Source: Epiperipatus broadwayi (taxonomy: Eukaryota; Onychophora; Udeonychophora; Euonychophora; Peripatidae). From it: DNA of 64,000 bases. Below the pieces are notes generated by a model, which was not told the DNA's origin, did no database searches, and worked only from the letters and a program-made list of their open reading frames with translations. The stretch lies in assembly GCA_028023455.1 (NCBI GenBank), contig JAQFVV010012447.1:310001-374000 (forward strand), given 5' to 3'. The translations under genes and the position numbers were made by a program. Position 1 is the first letter of the stretch. Each line of letters opens with the position of its first letter. Shown one piece after another: positions 23,172 through 35,945 of this stretch.

Positions 23172-23874
23172 AGTTGTTCATTTTGTTTGTTGCTGTGTTT
23201 GAATGCTATTTTGCATTATTGTTGCAGGTAAAGTTGCACTCTCATAAATAGTATTTTTCTTAATGTAGGAATGTGAAGTTGGCCAAAAGAGTGTAATAAT
23301 AATGTTTGTTTTCCTATATATTGTTAATGATTTTTGTCATAAGCTAGGAAAGCTAACACATTCATAGGGTTTTAAAATGGGATTGGGTTTTATCTTTTCT
23401 GTACATAGGGTCATGCATGATATATATTATTATATTTTAATTGTATTTTAAAAACTGAGTTGTTGAAGTGCAATAACACTGATTTTCAATAAGAAATTAT
23501 ACTAAATTCTAAAGACGTTGACATTTTGCTATTTATTCCAAGCATTAGTTATTAAAATCCCATGAAAGTTTAATCTTGACGATTTGTATTTTCCTCAAAG
23601 CTGATCTTTGGTTGATATGGAGAGAATTTTATGTTCTCAAAGTCTTTTAGTGGTTATAGTTAAGAGTTTCTTTATCAGAAGAATTTTATAAACTAGAGTT
23701 ACTTTTATTATTTTTTGAAGAGATAGATATGTAATTGTTGCGTATTTACACCAATGTTGAACACTGTAAGCTAATAATTACTAAATATAATCCAATATAA
23801 TAGTGTTCAGTATTTCTCAGACTAAAATGAAGTTTAATTATATTGTTTGACAATATAATCTTGTAATAAAATGC

Positions 23875-23875
<1 letters not shown>

Positions 23876-23908
<33 letters not shown>

Positions 23909-23965
23909 TTATTTATTTATAAATTAAAGTATTATATATATATATATATATAATACTTTAATTTC
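23876..23965. repeat. (TA)n tract with hairpin
   Basis: Long alternating TA with the inverted words aaattaaagtatta and taatactttaattt. Simple sequence. Confidence 0.8.
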
Positions 23966-24521
23966 TTCACTTACAATTTTGATACTAACAACTTCAGATA
24001 AATACATTAATGATTATCATTAATGATTATTATTAATCATTTATTAAATTAAAGATTATACCAGTTATAAGCTTTAAACCTTAATTCAATATTAATGTAT
24101 GGTTTAAAAAAACATAAACATATTAGAATCAATTGTGGTGACAGAAAATTTGATGCTTGTAAATCATATTAGATTAATTTAATACTGTGAAATATGAAAA
24201 AATGATAGACACACATGTCACTGTGACCTGAGTTAACTGAAAAGTGTTGTTTTAGCATGAAATGCATCTTGGGAATCATTTATCTTTTTCAGATATCTTT
24301 ATTCATATCACTCAAAAATGTGTGGAAGAATGGTAGTTTTAAATATATTAATATACAAAGTATATTCATTATTTTAAAAAAATATCAATTAAAAACATGT
24401 AAATTAAATACAAGGACAAAATACTAGGAACATAAACATTAGAAAATTCTTATAGAAAATAAAAAATTTTGATTTAAAAGGAAACATCTTTTTTGAAAAG
24501 GCAATATGAATAAAAAATGTT

Positions 24522-24590
24522 ATGGTGCAGTGGTATATGATCCTGTCTTACTTGCTGATAATCTGTGATTCAAACCTGGCAGGTGAATCT
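24522..24590 (+). repeat. tRNA-like SINE head
   Basis: A-box-like tggtgcagtggta and B-box-like gattcaaacc (24567-24576) lie at tRNA spacing, followed by a T-rich tail. Similar fragments are at 27304-27370 and, weakly, at 27570-27625. Confidence 0.4.
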
Positions 24591-25504
24591 TGGAAATTTT
24601 TTATATTACAAATAAGTATAAATGTTTATTTTAGGTAGATGGTCTTTAGTCAACCTATCTAACCATTTAGTATTGGATTAATGAGCATCTATCTTTTGCC
24701 AAGAAGATAAAAGGCAAATGTTAATCTACATTAGTCACTTGAGTAATTGCTGGCTATAAAAAAATAAAACAAAATATGATTCTAATATGATGATATCTTC
24801 ATTGTCTGTGTTGAAAATTTTTTACTCTTCTAAAACCTAAACTTTAATGAGAATGTAATACTATACAGGCTTTTCCATTGAGGGAGTTCAAGTTAAATTC
24901 CTGCACCCACACTGGGCCAAATGGTTTACCTTTATAATATAAAATGATTTGCATGTTCTTGATGTATTTTTTTTTTAAAAAAAACACAAAACTATTCACT
25001 GTAAAAACATGAGGATTATTTAAAATAAAGCATCACATAGTAATCCTAATTTAGATTAAAAATATATGGTATGCTAATTTAATTTAATAACCATTCAAAT
25101 AATAATTTTTAACTTTCTGATAGAACTGGTAATCAGCAATTTCTCATCCTTTAAAATAAAAAAAAAAGTATGGTTAGCCCTTCGAAAAGCTAAGTTTGAG
25201 CATTCAAGTTGTAGACTGTTGAAAAACAATCAACTATGACTATAAACTAAAATTTTGTCAGATTTTAATTAAATCACAGTTGTATTGCTGAAAAAGGTGA
25301 TTGAAATGATTTATAAATATTTTAGGGAAACTTTAAAAGGTCTAAAGTCTAAAGCATGAAAAAAAAAAGATAATGCCCTTTACAAGATCACTATCTTTTA
25401 TATCATTAATTAGTATCACATAGCATGATGTGTTTTTATAATGTAAATAGTTGTTTATGAAGATGCATTTTACTGTTGTTGTATGTTGGTTTGATTCTAC
25501 CAGC

Positions 25505-25795
25505 TAGTTGGATTATTCATCATCATCAACATCAACCATTATCAATCCACTGCAGGATGAAGGTCTCTCCAAGTTCAAACCATCTCCGATCTTCAGCTTC
25601 TCTTCTCCACATTACCCCTGCACACTTTCTTATTTCATCCATGTATCTCACATATGGTCTCTTTCTGGATCTTTTACAATCTCTTGGAATCCAGTTTAAG
25701 ATTTCAATTGTCCATCTATTATCATCTCTTCTAGCAATATGTCCAGCCCAACTCCACTTCAGTCTTTTAATTTTTTCAATGAGGTCAATAACACC
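25505..25795 (-). pseudogene. RTE-type LINE 3' end, fragment
   Basis: On the minus strand it encodes the typical C-terminus of RTE-like polyproteins: LKWSWAGHIARRDDNRWT, then WIPRDCKRSRKRP, then DEIRKCAGVMWRREA. The frame ends beside gttgatgatgatga, the short microsatellite tail of RTE elements. The long plus-strand frame over this region is its antisense. The rest of the element is missing. Confidence 0.8.
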
Positions 25796-25825
25796 TGTTT
25801 ATTCTCTTAACTATATATTGTGTTT

Positions 25826-25964
25826 TCGAAGTAATGTTCAATGGATTTTCTCAAAATATGAAAATAAAGAAGAAGTTAACAGCTATAAATATCTTGGTCA
25901 GATTATTAATACAGATGGAAACATAATGGATGAAATTAATCATAGTATAGAACACAACATTTGA
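25826..25964 (+). pseudogene. RTE-type LINE fragment, inverted relative to 25505-25795
   Basis: The plus strand reads SYKYLGQIINTDGN then DEINHSIEHNI, which belongs a little upstream in RTE-like polyproteins. It is head-to-head with the 3' end next to it, as in 5'-inverted (twin-primed) LINE insertions. Confidence 0.65.
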
Positions 25965-26232
25965 AGTGATATTTTTTTTCTCTCTTCTTCGGGTGTTGCT
26001 GCTCAATCAAATGGAAATCTAGTATAGAAATGGAATTGGTGATTTTTAGACTCATCTAAAAGTGATACTTTGATCAATGAGTTAATTCTGCCAAAGATTA
26101 GACAGAATAGCACCTTGGACTTAATATATACAAATCTAAAAGCTGTCCATTCAATTTCTGTGCTATATTGTTGTTGGTCAGACCAGCATGACTTGAAGGA
26201 GGAAAAGAATATCACTTGAAATGTTGTGTTTT
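25949..26232 (+). repeat. LINE endonuclease fragment bracketed by an inverted 24-bp repeat
   Basis: 26088-26215 reads RQNSTLDLIYTN, then CCWSDQHDLKEE, like the end of the exonuclease-endonuclease-phosphatase domain of LINEs. It lies between aacacaacatttgaagtgat (about 25951-25970) and the inverse of a near-identical word (about 26210-26231). Confidence 0.45.
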
Positions 26233-26643
26233 ATATTTAACAAGGTGCCATTATTAATATTTTTAATGTATTTGAAAAAAAAATATTTCTAAAAAAATTT
26301 ACAATTTCAATTAGATGAGGATAATAATCCAACACACAATTACAAAAAAAAAAAAAAAAATCATTAAAGTTTTCTTATATAAGCTAAACACTGAGATACC
26401 ATGAAATAAATTGTTTAAGGGGGTGGCAAAAATGGGTATATTACCACTGATGATGATCAAATGTTAGTAATGTGTCATAGTATTGTATTGTCTACATAAA
26501 ACAGCAGCTCATTCTATTTTACAGTTGTTTAAATTAGTGTTATTGCTGCCTATGTAATAAGATGTAGAAGATAATTCTTTGCTATTTACAACTAATTAAG
26601 GAATATCAAATATCCAGTTTTCAGTTTTCTTTCCTGTCAACTG

Positions 26644-26750
26644 TTTTTTTGTTTCTTTTAATATATGTCAAATGCGTTGACCGGGAAGCGAACCTCGGGG
26701 CAACTGCTTAAAAGACAGCTATGCTAACCACTAGGCCACCAACGCTTGAC
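26644..26750 (-). mobile_element. Compact SINE with a well-folded Lys-tRNA-like head
   Basis: Minus-strand nucleotides 26745-26674 form a 72-nt tRNA-like cloverleaf. The acceptor stem GCGTTGG/TCAACGC is fully paired (one G-U); the anticodon stem GCTGT/GCAGT has loop CTTTTAA (anticodon TTT, Lys). The T loop is TTCGCTT with a partly mispaired stem, and the D stem is degraded. The flanks GTCAA and ATTTGAC extend the pairing beyond the acceptor end. These ends and an A-rich tail (26666-26644) are shared with the other compact SINEs, so it is a retroposon and not a tRNA gene. No clear TSD. Confidence 0.7.
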
Positions 26751-27303
26751 AAAAAAATACTGTTATTTACAGCTTTTCTGAAAGATAAAATAATTTGTTC
26801 ACTTAGTAACAGTAATAAACTTGTGATGAGAACAAAGAAGTCAAAAATCGATTCTCAGATGTTTTATGTAAAAAAAAAAAAAATTTTTTTTTGGTTCAGA
26901 CGAAATAAATACAACAGTTAAGTGCTTAGTCTGCCACTAGGCTTCTGAAACATCATATGACATTCTGGACTGGTTTTTATTTTACTAGTTAACTTTATAG
27001 CATAATAATTATAGTAATTTGTTTTGAAGCTAATATGTAAATGTAGATAGAAAGTAATCAACTGTTTTTTAATAAATAGGGTCCTGCCGAGCAAAAATCT
27101 TTCTAATAGCGTTTCATAGAGAAAAAATAAAAAAAACGGTCGGTAGAAATTGTTTGGGCAGGTTTTCCACCTTCATTTTACCCTCTAGTTAATAATCACT
27201 AGATACCCATTTATTAATCAAAGTTAAATGGTTATGGAAACAGTTGGCTAAAAAAAGAACGTAAAGCCAATTAAAATCAGTTCACATAACATTCTTAAGG
27301 GAG

Positions 27304-27370
27304 GAGGTAGTGGGGTAGTGTCTTTGCTTGTTAAACTGAAAAATTTGAGATTCAAATCCCGATTGAAGCT
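27304..27370 (+). repeat. tRNA-like SINE head
   Basis: A-box-like ggtagtggggtag and B-box-like agattcaaatccc (27348-27360), then a T-rich tail. Decayed. Confidence 0.4.
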
Positions 27371-28208
27371 TCTTAATTTTTTTGAGGATCGTAATCAGTC
27401 CAGGCAGCAGTTTAATAATAATTCATACTCATATTATCTTGGATATTGATGATGAAGAATAAACGATTGGGATATCATACATCCTTTAAACTAATGGTAA
27501 GAGAAGTGCTACAGACGTAGGCACATATTTAATGTTTTAATTATTATTACCATTTTTGTCCTGTATAGTTTGGTGCAGTAGTAAGTGGCTTCAATGCTCA
27601 AATTTTTTGTGAATCCTTGCCAATAAAGCTACTCGAATATTTATTTATTTCTATTATAAGGAATAATATTTTGTATATAAAATGATTAGCAATTAGTTTG
27701 CTTTTATTTTGCTTAATTTGCAGAAAATAAACGGGAGTAATCAAGCAAATGTTCCGACATTAGTTTTTAAATGCGAACTAGATTTTCTTTTGTTAGAGTT
27801 AAATGTAAATAATTCTGTAACAATTTTTAACATAAAAATAATTAACTTTCACAAAACATCCATCGAAACAGAAAATAAAAATTGAAGGAAAATAATAACT
27901 TCAAAATAATAAAAATAAAATAGAAAATGAGGGGGGGGGGATTGTTTATTGGATATCATACATTGTTTGGAAATTGGAAAATCTTATATAAATTAGAAGG
28001 AAAATATTGGAAACGAAAGAAAGTTTGGGCATCGAGAGAACGTAACTTTGGTGCTCGAACATCTTAGCATGATTTTTAAAAAAAAAACAGACATTAAAAT
28101 ATTTAAACGTATAACGCATTTTTAAAATATAAGTACTTATATATGTACGTGTACATATGCGTTTAAACACATTATACATTTATATAAATAGTTGCGCTTA
28201 GAAATATG

Positions 28209-28429
28209 TAATAATAAACATTAAACAAGGCAAAACTCTCCATAGAGTAGTGCCACCCTGTACCAACCAGAGTAATCAATGGATGCCAGAAGGCTTGTGC
28301 ATAAAATCCATATCTATTGCCTACTCATCCAATATCCACAGACTAGTTTCTGGCTTGTTTATTAACAATTATGTGCTAATATAAGAGGTAGTGATCATCT
28401 GATGTTTAGTGGTTTAATAATAAACATTA
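28209..28429. mobile_element. Family 1 foldback retroposon, copy 4 (internally deleted)
   Basis: Body 28224-28414 between exact 15-mers taataataaacatta (28209-28223, 28415-28429). Antisense sequence runs from aggcaaaactctcc through half of a hammerhead (28324-28358), then jumps to the sense 3' part attaacaattatgtgc to gatgtttagtggtt. The head-to-head order is as in the other copies. Confidence 0.85.
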
Positions 28430-28904
28430 TCTATAATAATCAAGTGACAGTAAGAGACGACCAGTTTACTACTGCAAGAAGTTATTGATTATGACAGCTA
28501 GAGGGCAATTCAATTATTTATTAATAGTACTTTAAAGTTGTCACTTGACTATTATATAGAAATATTTGTAAACAAATTGAATAGGTGTCAGCTCTATTGA
28601 CATCGTTTGAAATATTAATTGTTTTGGTCGTTATATTACGCAAAAAAAAAAAACTAGTCAATTAATCTGAGTATTTTGTACTGTTGCTATTCATTCAGAA
28701 AATACGGCATTCTTTCTTTTTAAATTAATAATTTAAATAGACTTACTTGATATCCACAATTAATATAACAATCTTCTATGAATCAGATTATTTTACTATG
28801 CTATATACTAAACTGGGCAGAATCATATAAAACTCATATTATTAATTAAACTTTGTATAATAAGCCAGATATCTAAATATGCATTTAAATAAATAACTAT
28901 GTAG

Positions 28905-29540
28905 AAAGAAATATAAGCTCTATATAACTGAAGAGAGATGTTCTTGAAATAATATTTCCTGAAGAGTGATTGGTTAGTTTATTACATATTATAGTGACTG
29001 AATAATGAATGTTTCAAGCACTAAGAATGGCGCTTACATTTATCCTTTTTATTACATATATTTTGACGTGTGTGGTTATTTATTAAATTATATGCTTCAG
29101 TGTTCAATTTATTATTTTATGGCCACATAAATAAAATGAGTTTTATATAACTAAAATAGGCTGATGTATAGATCATTATATTGAGACTTTAATATCAATG
29201 TCATAAGTTTATTGCTATTAATGTAATAAGAAAGATTTCTATATTTATGTGAACAATTGGTAGTGTTTTAAACAGCAGAATAAAACTTATTTTTGAAGTA
29301 ATATATGCTACAGTGTCTAAAATAGGCTGATCTATAGAAAACCTTGCATTGATTATTAATGACTTGAAATCAAATCAATCAATGTAAATGTTATTTATGT
29401 GAGATGAAAGATTGCTGAATCATATGGACAGTTTCTGATGTTGCAGAGAAGAGGGATATTCTTTCTGAAATAGTGTATCCTGCAGTGTGCTTTAACTGAA
29501 TATTTTGAGCCCTAGGATTGGAACTTACAACCCATAATCA
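28905..29540 (+). repeat. Imperfect tandem repeats
   Basis: Words such as aaataggctgat (29155 and 29320) and the pair gagatgttcttgaaata / gggatattctttctgaaata recur within this stretch, each copy diverged. Unit length about 165 bp; class unknown. Confidence 0.4.
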
Positions 29541-30269
29541 GCATAATATAAATTTGCATAAATTAAGAAACATATTTACATGCTACATGCAAGTACTGAG
29601 ATTGTTATATTAATCAGTTCAACTGAGAAACACATAAAATCTTGTGTGTATTATCCATAAATAATAGTAGTCTTAAGTCATAATAATAAAGGCTCCAAAA
29701 TTTAAGATGATCCTTAGCTATGGTATGGAAATTAGTACTTAATAATATAGTTCTTAGCATTTAGATGACATTTATATAATTATATAGAGAATTATATAAA
29801 ATCTACACATACATCAAATTCTATTATTGATCTTTTTACACCTTAGAGTATTTTTATAATAAAAATACAAATGTTCAAATATATTTGTATTTTATATAAT
29901 CAAGTAAAAAAAGTATTATTTATATATTGTGAAAATAACTTGGTCTGGAAGTTAAATTAAAATCAATAATTGAAATATATATATATATTGAAGCAGTCGG
30001 ATCTGAGTTCGATCCTAGCTTCATGACATCTAGCCATAAGCCCACTTCAAACCCTAGTACTAACCTTAAATTTCCGATGCAATGGGACTTTATACAGTCA
30101 ATCCATGCTAATTTTCTTAAAGACAAACTATTTTATAAATGTGTATTAAAATTAATTAGTTTAAGGTTTAAATTAATCGAAGCTATTAATAAATTCATGA
30201 TAAAATTATTCATGAATTTATATATATATATTATAACTGCGTGGATTGTGCGTATATATGTATAAATAT

Positions 30270-33200
30270 TTAAATATATATAATTGTTCGAAAGTTTCAT
30301 TGCATCAGGAATGTTTTGATTTGTTAAAATTTTAGTGATTAAAAGCTACATTCTTTCGATAAGCTTTCAGATTTTCCCTTTCCAAAAACAATGGGTAAAG
30401 TTTTATTAATTAGAAAAAAAAAGTATTTAAAATGTAAGAATTTCCTAATTAAAATCGTTTTTAGATTTATAAATTCATTTTCTAATTACAAAATGAATTC
30501 AGAATTAATGAGTTTGAAAGCCTTATCGAAGGAATGTATCTAAAATCAATTAGTAAAAACTTGTGACATTGAAAATGAAATAATCACTAGCCCGAAGGCA
30601 TCAGATACAGTTTAAATAGCTCTGAAAAGTTTGGAGAAGGAAGAAGCCATCTTTGTTGTAGAAAAGTGCCAGTAAATTCTGTGTGTCTTAAAATCATGAA
30701 TTCAAATAGTGTTCCTATTATGGTGAGGAGCTAAACGTCAGGAGTCTGGCTACAGTTCCTGAAGTCCCCTGAAAATCTTCTATGAAGCTGCTAAATCCTT
30801 TCTGGACCAATCGTGCTGCAAAAGTCATGACATCAACTAAAATGCTGTTCAAGTAATTGACCAAATGTGTGCCTACGTTTTACCAACCCAGACATGTAAA
30901 CTAAGAAACCAGCCCAATGGTAATATATTTTCATAATGAGCCGTAACCTTCTGGCCAGTTTCCAAACTTTACTTTACACTCCCTTTAAGAGCTCTTTTCA
31001 TTCTTTAATGTAAATCTGTAAAAAAAAACTTTCTTTTATTATGCTTTTTAAATTCATAGTAATTCTTTCAACCCCTAGTCTTTAAATTTAACTTTCCTTT
31101 CTTATGATGGTGGTTCATTTACTATATTATATATATATATATTGCATGATTTATTAATGTTGTTTACTTTTAATTATATGCCAATAATCCTTCGACGAGC
31201 CCCTTTTGTCCCATTTGCTTTGTGCAAATAATATAATATTAATTCTGATAGTAATTCTCGCCCATTAGAACTAGGTTTATACAGTTCTATTAATCATCAA
31301 GTTGAAAGAAATTATTAAATGTTGTTATTTTTATAATTGGCTAATAATAAATTATTAGCTCTGTTTTTAATCTATGCCCCAGCTATTTTCTCGTTTCACC
31401 AATATTTATTTACTCATATAATGTTAAAATATTTTGCAAAAGAGGGTTGATAAAGGTATCAACTAAATTTATTCTAATTCAAATTTCTGTTACTTTCTAT
31501 TAAGATTCAGGGAGGGCACAATGTTTGGGGCATAACTAATATAATTTTATAAATGCTTTAAGATAATTTTAGTTAAAAGCTCGTTTAACTTTAATTAATT
31601 TGATCAAGTCATCACGTATCAAGTCATCATCTTCGAACATTGCTAATGAAGGGCAATCTTCCACTCACTAGGCTTGTTGGTGGTGATATCAGTTATTTTA
31701 AATTATAGAGGAAGAAAGCACTTCCTCCCCCCACTTATATTATATTCGGAACACCAAAGGTTCGTAGTTATAACTCGGCCTGGCTTTCCCCCGTGTTCCC
31801 CGTCTTTTTAAAGGGCAGTAAGACTTGTCAAATACAAGCCGCCATACTACTTAAATCACCGACCAGTGATTATCTTTCCTTTTCGTTTATAGCTCATAAT
31901 TCGTCAGCACCGTTACCTTTCTGTTCCAGTAAAGCCCGCTCTGATGCTCGTAATTCATGATGAAGTGATTTCAATTAAAGTCGAACAAATTCTCAGTTAT
32001 CTCAAATTAAATAAGTTTTCTAATAAAGGTTAAAGTTGTGCTCTAAATACGTATCTTGCTCTTCATGAATGGATTTGCAAATGTGAAAATAAATCTCACA
32101 TTCTTTCATATAAAATTAGAACAGTAATTTCCTTTATAACTGAATACCTTTATCTGCCTTTATTTTCTCATTGGGGGCATAGACATATAGCATTCCATAA
32201 TTTGCGTAATTGTTGTTGGCATATAATAGGAACTGCCATTTTTATTATAATTATAAACTCTGTTAAAGACTAGAGGTGATCAATATAATCATCATTTAAA
32301 ATTGAACAAAAACTATTACTAGTATTATTAAATATTTTATTAACACACTTGGTTTCTTAAGTCTTTTATTCAATAATTATTTAATGTTAAGGCTCACTGT
32401 CTGTGTTGGCAACCTGAACATATACATATGATTCAATTTAAAATTATCTTTAGTTAATTCATTATCCGATATTAGTGTCAGTTCATGAGTCTCTAATCAT
32501 CACCATCTGTTGAGCTAGTTCCTTGGCACATAGCACTGTGCCGTCGATTTAGATCATTCATTGATCTGATCTGGTGAGTTGGGTTTGAATTCAGTTTGGT
32601 TCGGCTGAGTTTGGATCCGACTTGCAGTTTAGGTGGTGGACGTTTTTCGACCGGTACAATATATATATATTATGATGGGAACTAAAATTTGAACCCCTTC
32701 ACAAAGGTTAAAATAAGTAAGATTAATAAACCTTAACAAAAAAAATGGAAAAAGGATTTAATAAGTATAAATATATCTGTGGATCAAAAGAAATATATAC
32801 ATATTATATACATATTAATGTTAATTTAATGTAAAACAAAATGATTGTTCAAAGTTAAGATATGATTTATTTTTTTTAGAAGAAAGTAAAATAAGAAAAG
32901 ATGATGCATTTTTTTCTGTTAATTTATTATTTTTAGAAAAGTCATTAAGGCATGTACTACATGTAATTACATTAGCAATTTATTAATTAGCCCTGGTATT
33001 TACATAATTTTTTTTTTTGTTAAGTCATACATGGAATGTTAATAAATAATAAAATGTCTTTTCTGAAAGAAAAGAGAAACACATATAAATATCTGAAAGT
33101 AAATTAATTGTATATATTTTTTATTTATATAATGAAAGTAAAATAAATCTTGTACTGATTCCAGATACAAAATTTGCCTTTTGTTTTAATTGAATCAGAC

Positions 33201-33450
33201 TATTGACTTATTAGAAAAATTTTAATTACAGACTAGTTAAAGATAGTCTGAATAGAATATGATTTTTTTTGTGTTAATTTTTTTTGGTACAGAGAGAAAT
33301 ACTGGCCACCTGCATAATAAGTCAGTATTTTCTTTTATGAAAAAGACTTATAAAGAGAAAAGTTTGGATTTCAATAGCGATCTTATATCCTGTTTGCTTG
33401 GACTAAAGCTCATCTCAACTGCTCTTCATGTTCTTTTAAAAATGAACATT
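30270..33450. other. Non-coding stretch with two less AT-rich islands
   Basis: 30580-30960 and 31680-31990 are richer in G and C than their surroundings. The second gives short open runs on the minus strand (for example ELRASERALLEQKGNG near 31950-31900) broken by stops. It may be a decayed retroelement, but no motif can be named. Confidence 0.3.
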
Positions 33451-33453
33451 AAA

Positions 33454-33596
33454 AATAAAATATTAAGTGTCAAGCATTGTTAGACAAGAGGTCATCGCAG
33501 CCACCTTGCAAGCAAGTAGTTGGTTGCAGACAGTTGTGGGTTTGCCTCCCGGCCTGTGCTATGACATATGGAAAAAAAATAATAAAATATTAAGTG
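33454..33596 (+). mobile_element. Compact tRNA-derived SINE with perfect TSDs
   Basis: Body about 33469-33580: GTCAAGCATTG start, A-box-like region, TTGCAAGCAAGTAG module, weakened B box (GGGTTTGCCTCCC), ATGACATATGG end and a short A tail. The 16-mer aataaaatattaagtg flanks it (33454-33469 and 33581-33596), sharing one G with the element. Confidence 0.9.
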
Positions 33597-35509
33597 ATAG
33601 GAAGTTTGGAAAAAGTTAAACAGGGCCATTGATTAATGTCAGAAAGAATTGAAATAAGTAGTCTGTGCACTATAAAATATATCATGGGTGAAATATGCAA
33701 TCTTATATGCATGATAAGCAAAATTATTGAATAGAGATCATTTGAGTATATCAAACACAACTTAGCATATATTCAATGCTATCTAAAATATTGTGATCAA
33801 CCCAATGTGTATTAAAATACAGGGAATTAAGTAATAAGATCATTATTGTTACCAATTCATAAACAATTGCCATAAATAAACTGCGTAGACATTAAACATG
33901 ACTTTAAGTTTATTAGTGCATTATATAGAATCTATACAAAAATACATCAAATTTTGTTATTCATTGTTGCTCGTTCCCTGGATAGCAAAAGACTCAGCTA
34001 ATTATATGTATATACTAGTAAGAGTACAAAATACTTAATCTAGCATTTACATAATTTCCTGAAATAATAAATAAAAATAAAAATAAAGATTTGGCAAAGA
34101 TACTCTCCAATATTCTAATTCTGACTATTTTCAAAAAAATACATAAAATTTTTATCTCAAAAAATTGTAAATAAAGGTAAATGTTTAAATTGTGTGGACA
34201 TAAATATGAAACACATTTATATCCACACACCTTCATTAAGAAAGATACAAATATTTTAATTTTAATCTATGTTAAACCATTTTAACTCTTTCTTAAAACT
34301 TATAGGTTAAATTCATCAGTTATTCATCAATTACAATTTTACACAAAGTATTATTTAAATGATATATATACATCTAGTTATAGCAAGAGCTCACAAATAA
34401 GCTCTTAACAAGCTTTGCAGAATATCCCTAATCCCAGACCTGGTATATTTATAAATCTTAGATACCCTTCTCAGAAATACACATACAACTTTTATATATA
34501 TATGACAAAAATGAGCGGGACAACTTGTAGGGTTTGATATTCAGTTAGTGTTGGTTAAGTGATAGAATAATGAAGCTCAATCAAGAAATACAATTTAAGA
34601 AGAAAAAAAACTGTTAAAAATCAAATAATTCACTTAAATATTATTTTTACTAATCTAATTTTGACAAAATTGAATTCCTGATCTAAAACTTACAACTTTG
34701 TAAAAGATTTTTTAGTTTTATTTAGTAATAATAATTATCTAGACATCCTGAAGGTTCTTTTAATCCACTAGAATTTTATAACCTAACTAATCAATAGAGC
34801 AGCAAGAAAAGTAATCATGTTAATTAATGAATATAAAATTTATGGTCCAGTAAATTATATTTCATTCATTTGAGATATCCATTCTTGTATTATATTTTAT
34901 TTTCAATTAAAAAATATATGTAAGATCAGTAAAATGGCTAAAATTTGTATACATTTTAAATATATATATATATTGTATCAGTTGCAAAGCAAGATACATA
35001 ATTGACTGTAAGTGGTTAAATGCTGGTTATTTTGGGGTAACAATTTTAATAATAATGATAATAATAAAAAAAGAGTAGAGAAGTAAGTTTTAAAAAAAAG
35101 AAAAAATATTATTTTAGTTCATTGATTTGGAATTTACCTATATTGTCTTTAAATTTAACATTCAGAGTTCAAAGTTTAAATTTCAATTATTTAAAGTTTG
35201 AAATTCAAATATGATTTAAAAGATTCAAGTTTTATTTCCTTTAAATGTCAAATTTATAAAAAAGAATTTGTAATAAATATTTTGGGTACTTTGGTATTAG
35301 AGCTGCAACATGAAGAATTATAATCGTTTAATCATTAAATTAATTAGGTTATTAAATCAAAAACATATTTTAAAATCTACATTAAAAAAAAAACAATTTA
35401 ACAAAAAAATATATGAAAAGCATTACTGTGAAGAATAGTTCAAATGCATGTTTAAATTAAATTGAGTGTGTTTGCACATGCATATTCTGCATAATCTATT
35501 TTAATACAC

Positions 35510-35760
35510 TGTACAGGCTTACACCTGCATTTATATATGTAATATATGTGGGATTCGAACTCAGACTTTCACACCACCTACAACTCTCAGTGCCATCTTA
35601 TATTGCTGACACCTGATCACACACATGTTGAAAAGATAAATAATCACCAATATACATATTTCGTGCTAAACCAGCACTCATCAGTTGGTTTAGATTATCA
35701 TCTCACATATATACAATTAGTATTCGCCTTTATATTAAGATAACCAATCTTCATACTTTA
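35510..35760 (-). repeat. Family 2 unit, left arm
   Basis: On the minus strand: leader from the palindrome centre, hammerhead (35699-35635), spacer, tggcactgagagttgtagg, B box (35561-35551), and the 3' border near 35510. Confidence 0.7.
35635..35699 (-). ncRNA. Type I hammerhead ribozyme, family 2, intact core
   Basis: Every core element is present on the minus strand. CUGAUGA is at 35684-35678. Stem II GUGCU/AGCAC (5 bp, G-C closing) has loop GGUUU. GAAA is at 35662-35659. Stem III is a 3-bp AUA/UAU with a two-base loop, followed by the cleavage triplet AUA (an NUH triplet). Stem I is ACCAA/UUGGU plus, beyond a bulge, AUAAUC/GAUUAU. Expected cleavage is 5' of UUGGU. This is the best ribozyme candidate in the window. 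Confidence 0.8.
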
Positions 35761-35945
35761 ATGAGTGCTGGTTTAGCACAAAATATGTATATTGGTGATT
35801 ATTTATCTTTTCAACATGTGTGTGATCAGGTAAGTCAGCAATATAAGATGGCACTGAGAGTTGTAGGTGGTGTGAAAGTCTGAGTTCGAATCCCGCATAT
35901 ATTACTTATATAAATGCGGGTGTAAGCCTGTACAATGTATTAAAA
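35761..35945 (+). repeat. Family 2 unit, right arm, hammerhead truncated
   Basis: Begins at ATGAG, so the first three core bases are missing, and GAAA has become AAAA. The spacer and B box (agttcgaatcc, 35883-35893) are intact. Confidence 0.65.

Noticed and set aside
25476-25964. A 162-codon plus-strand frame as a gene
   Set aside because: Its first two thirds are the antisense of an RTE C-terminus and its end is a separate RTE fragment.
26674-26745. A functional Lys tRNA gene
   Set aside because: D stem and part of the T stem are mispaired, and the flanking sequence and A-rich tail are shared with other SINE copies.
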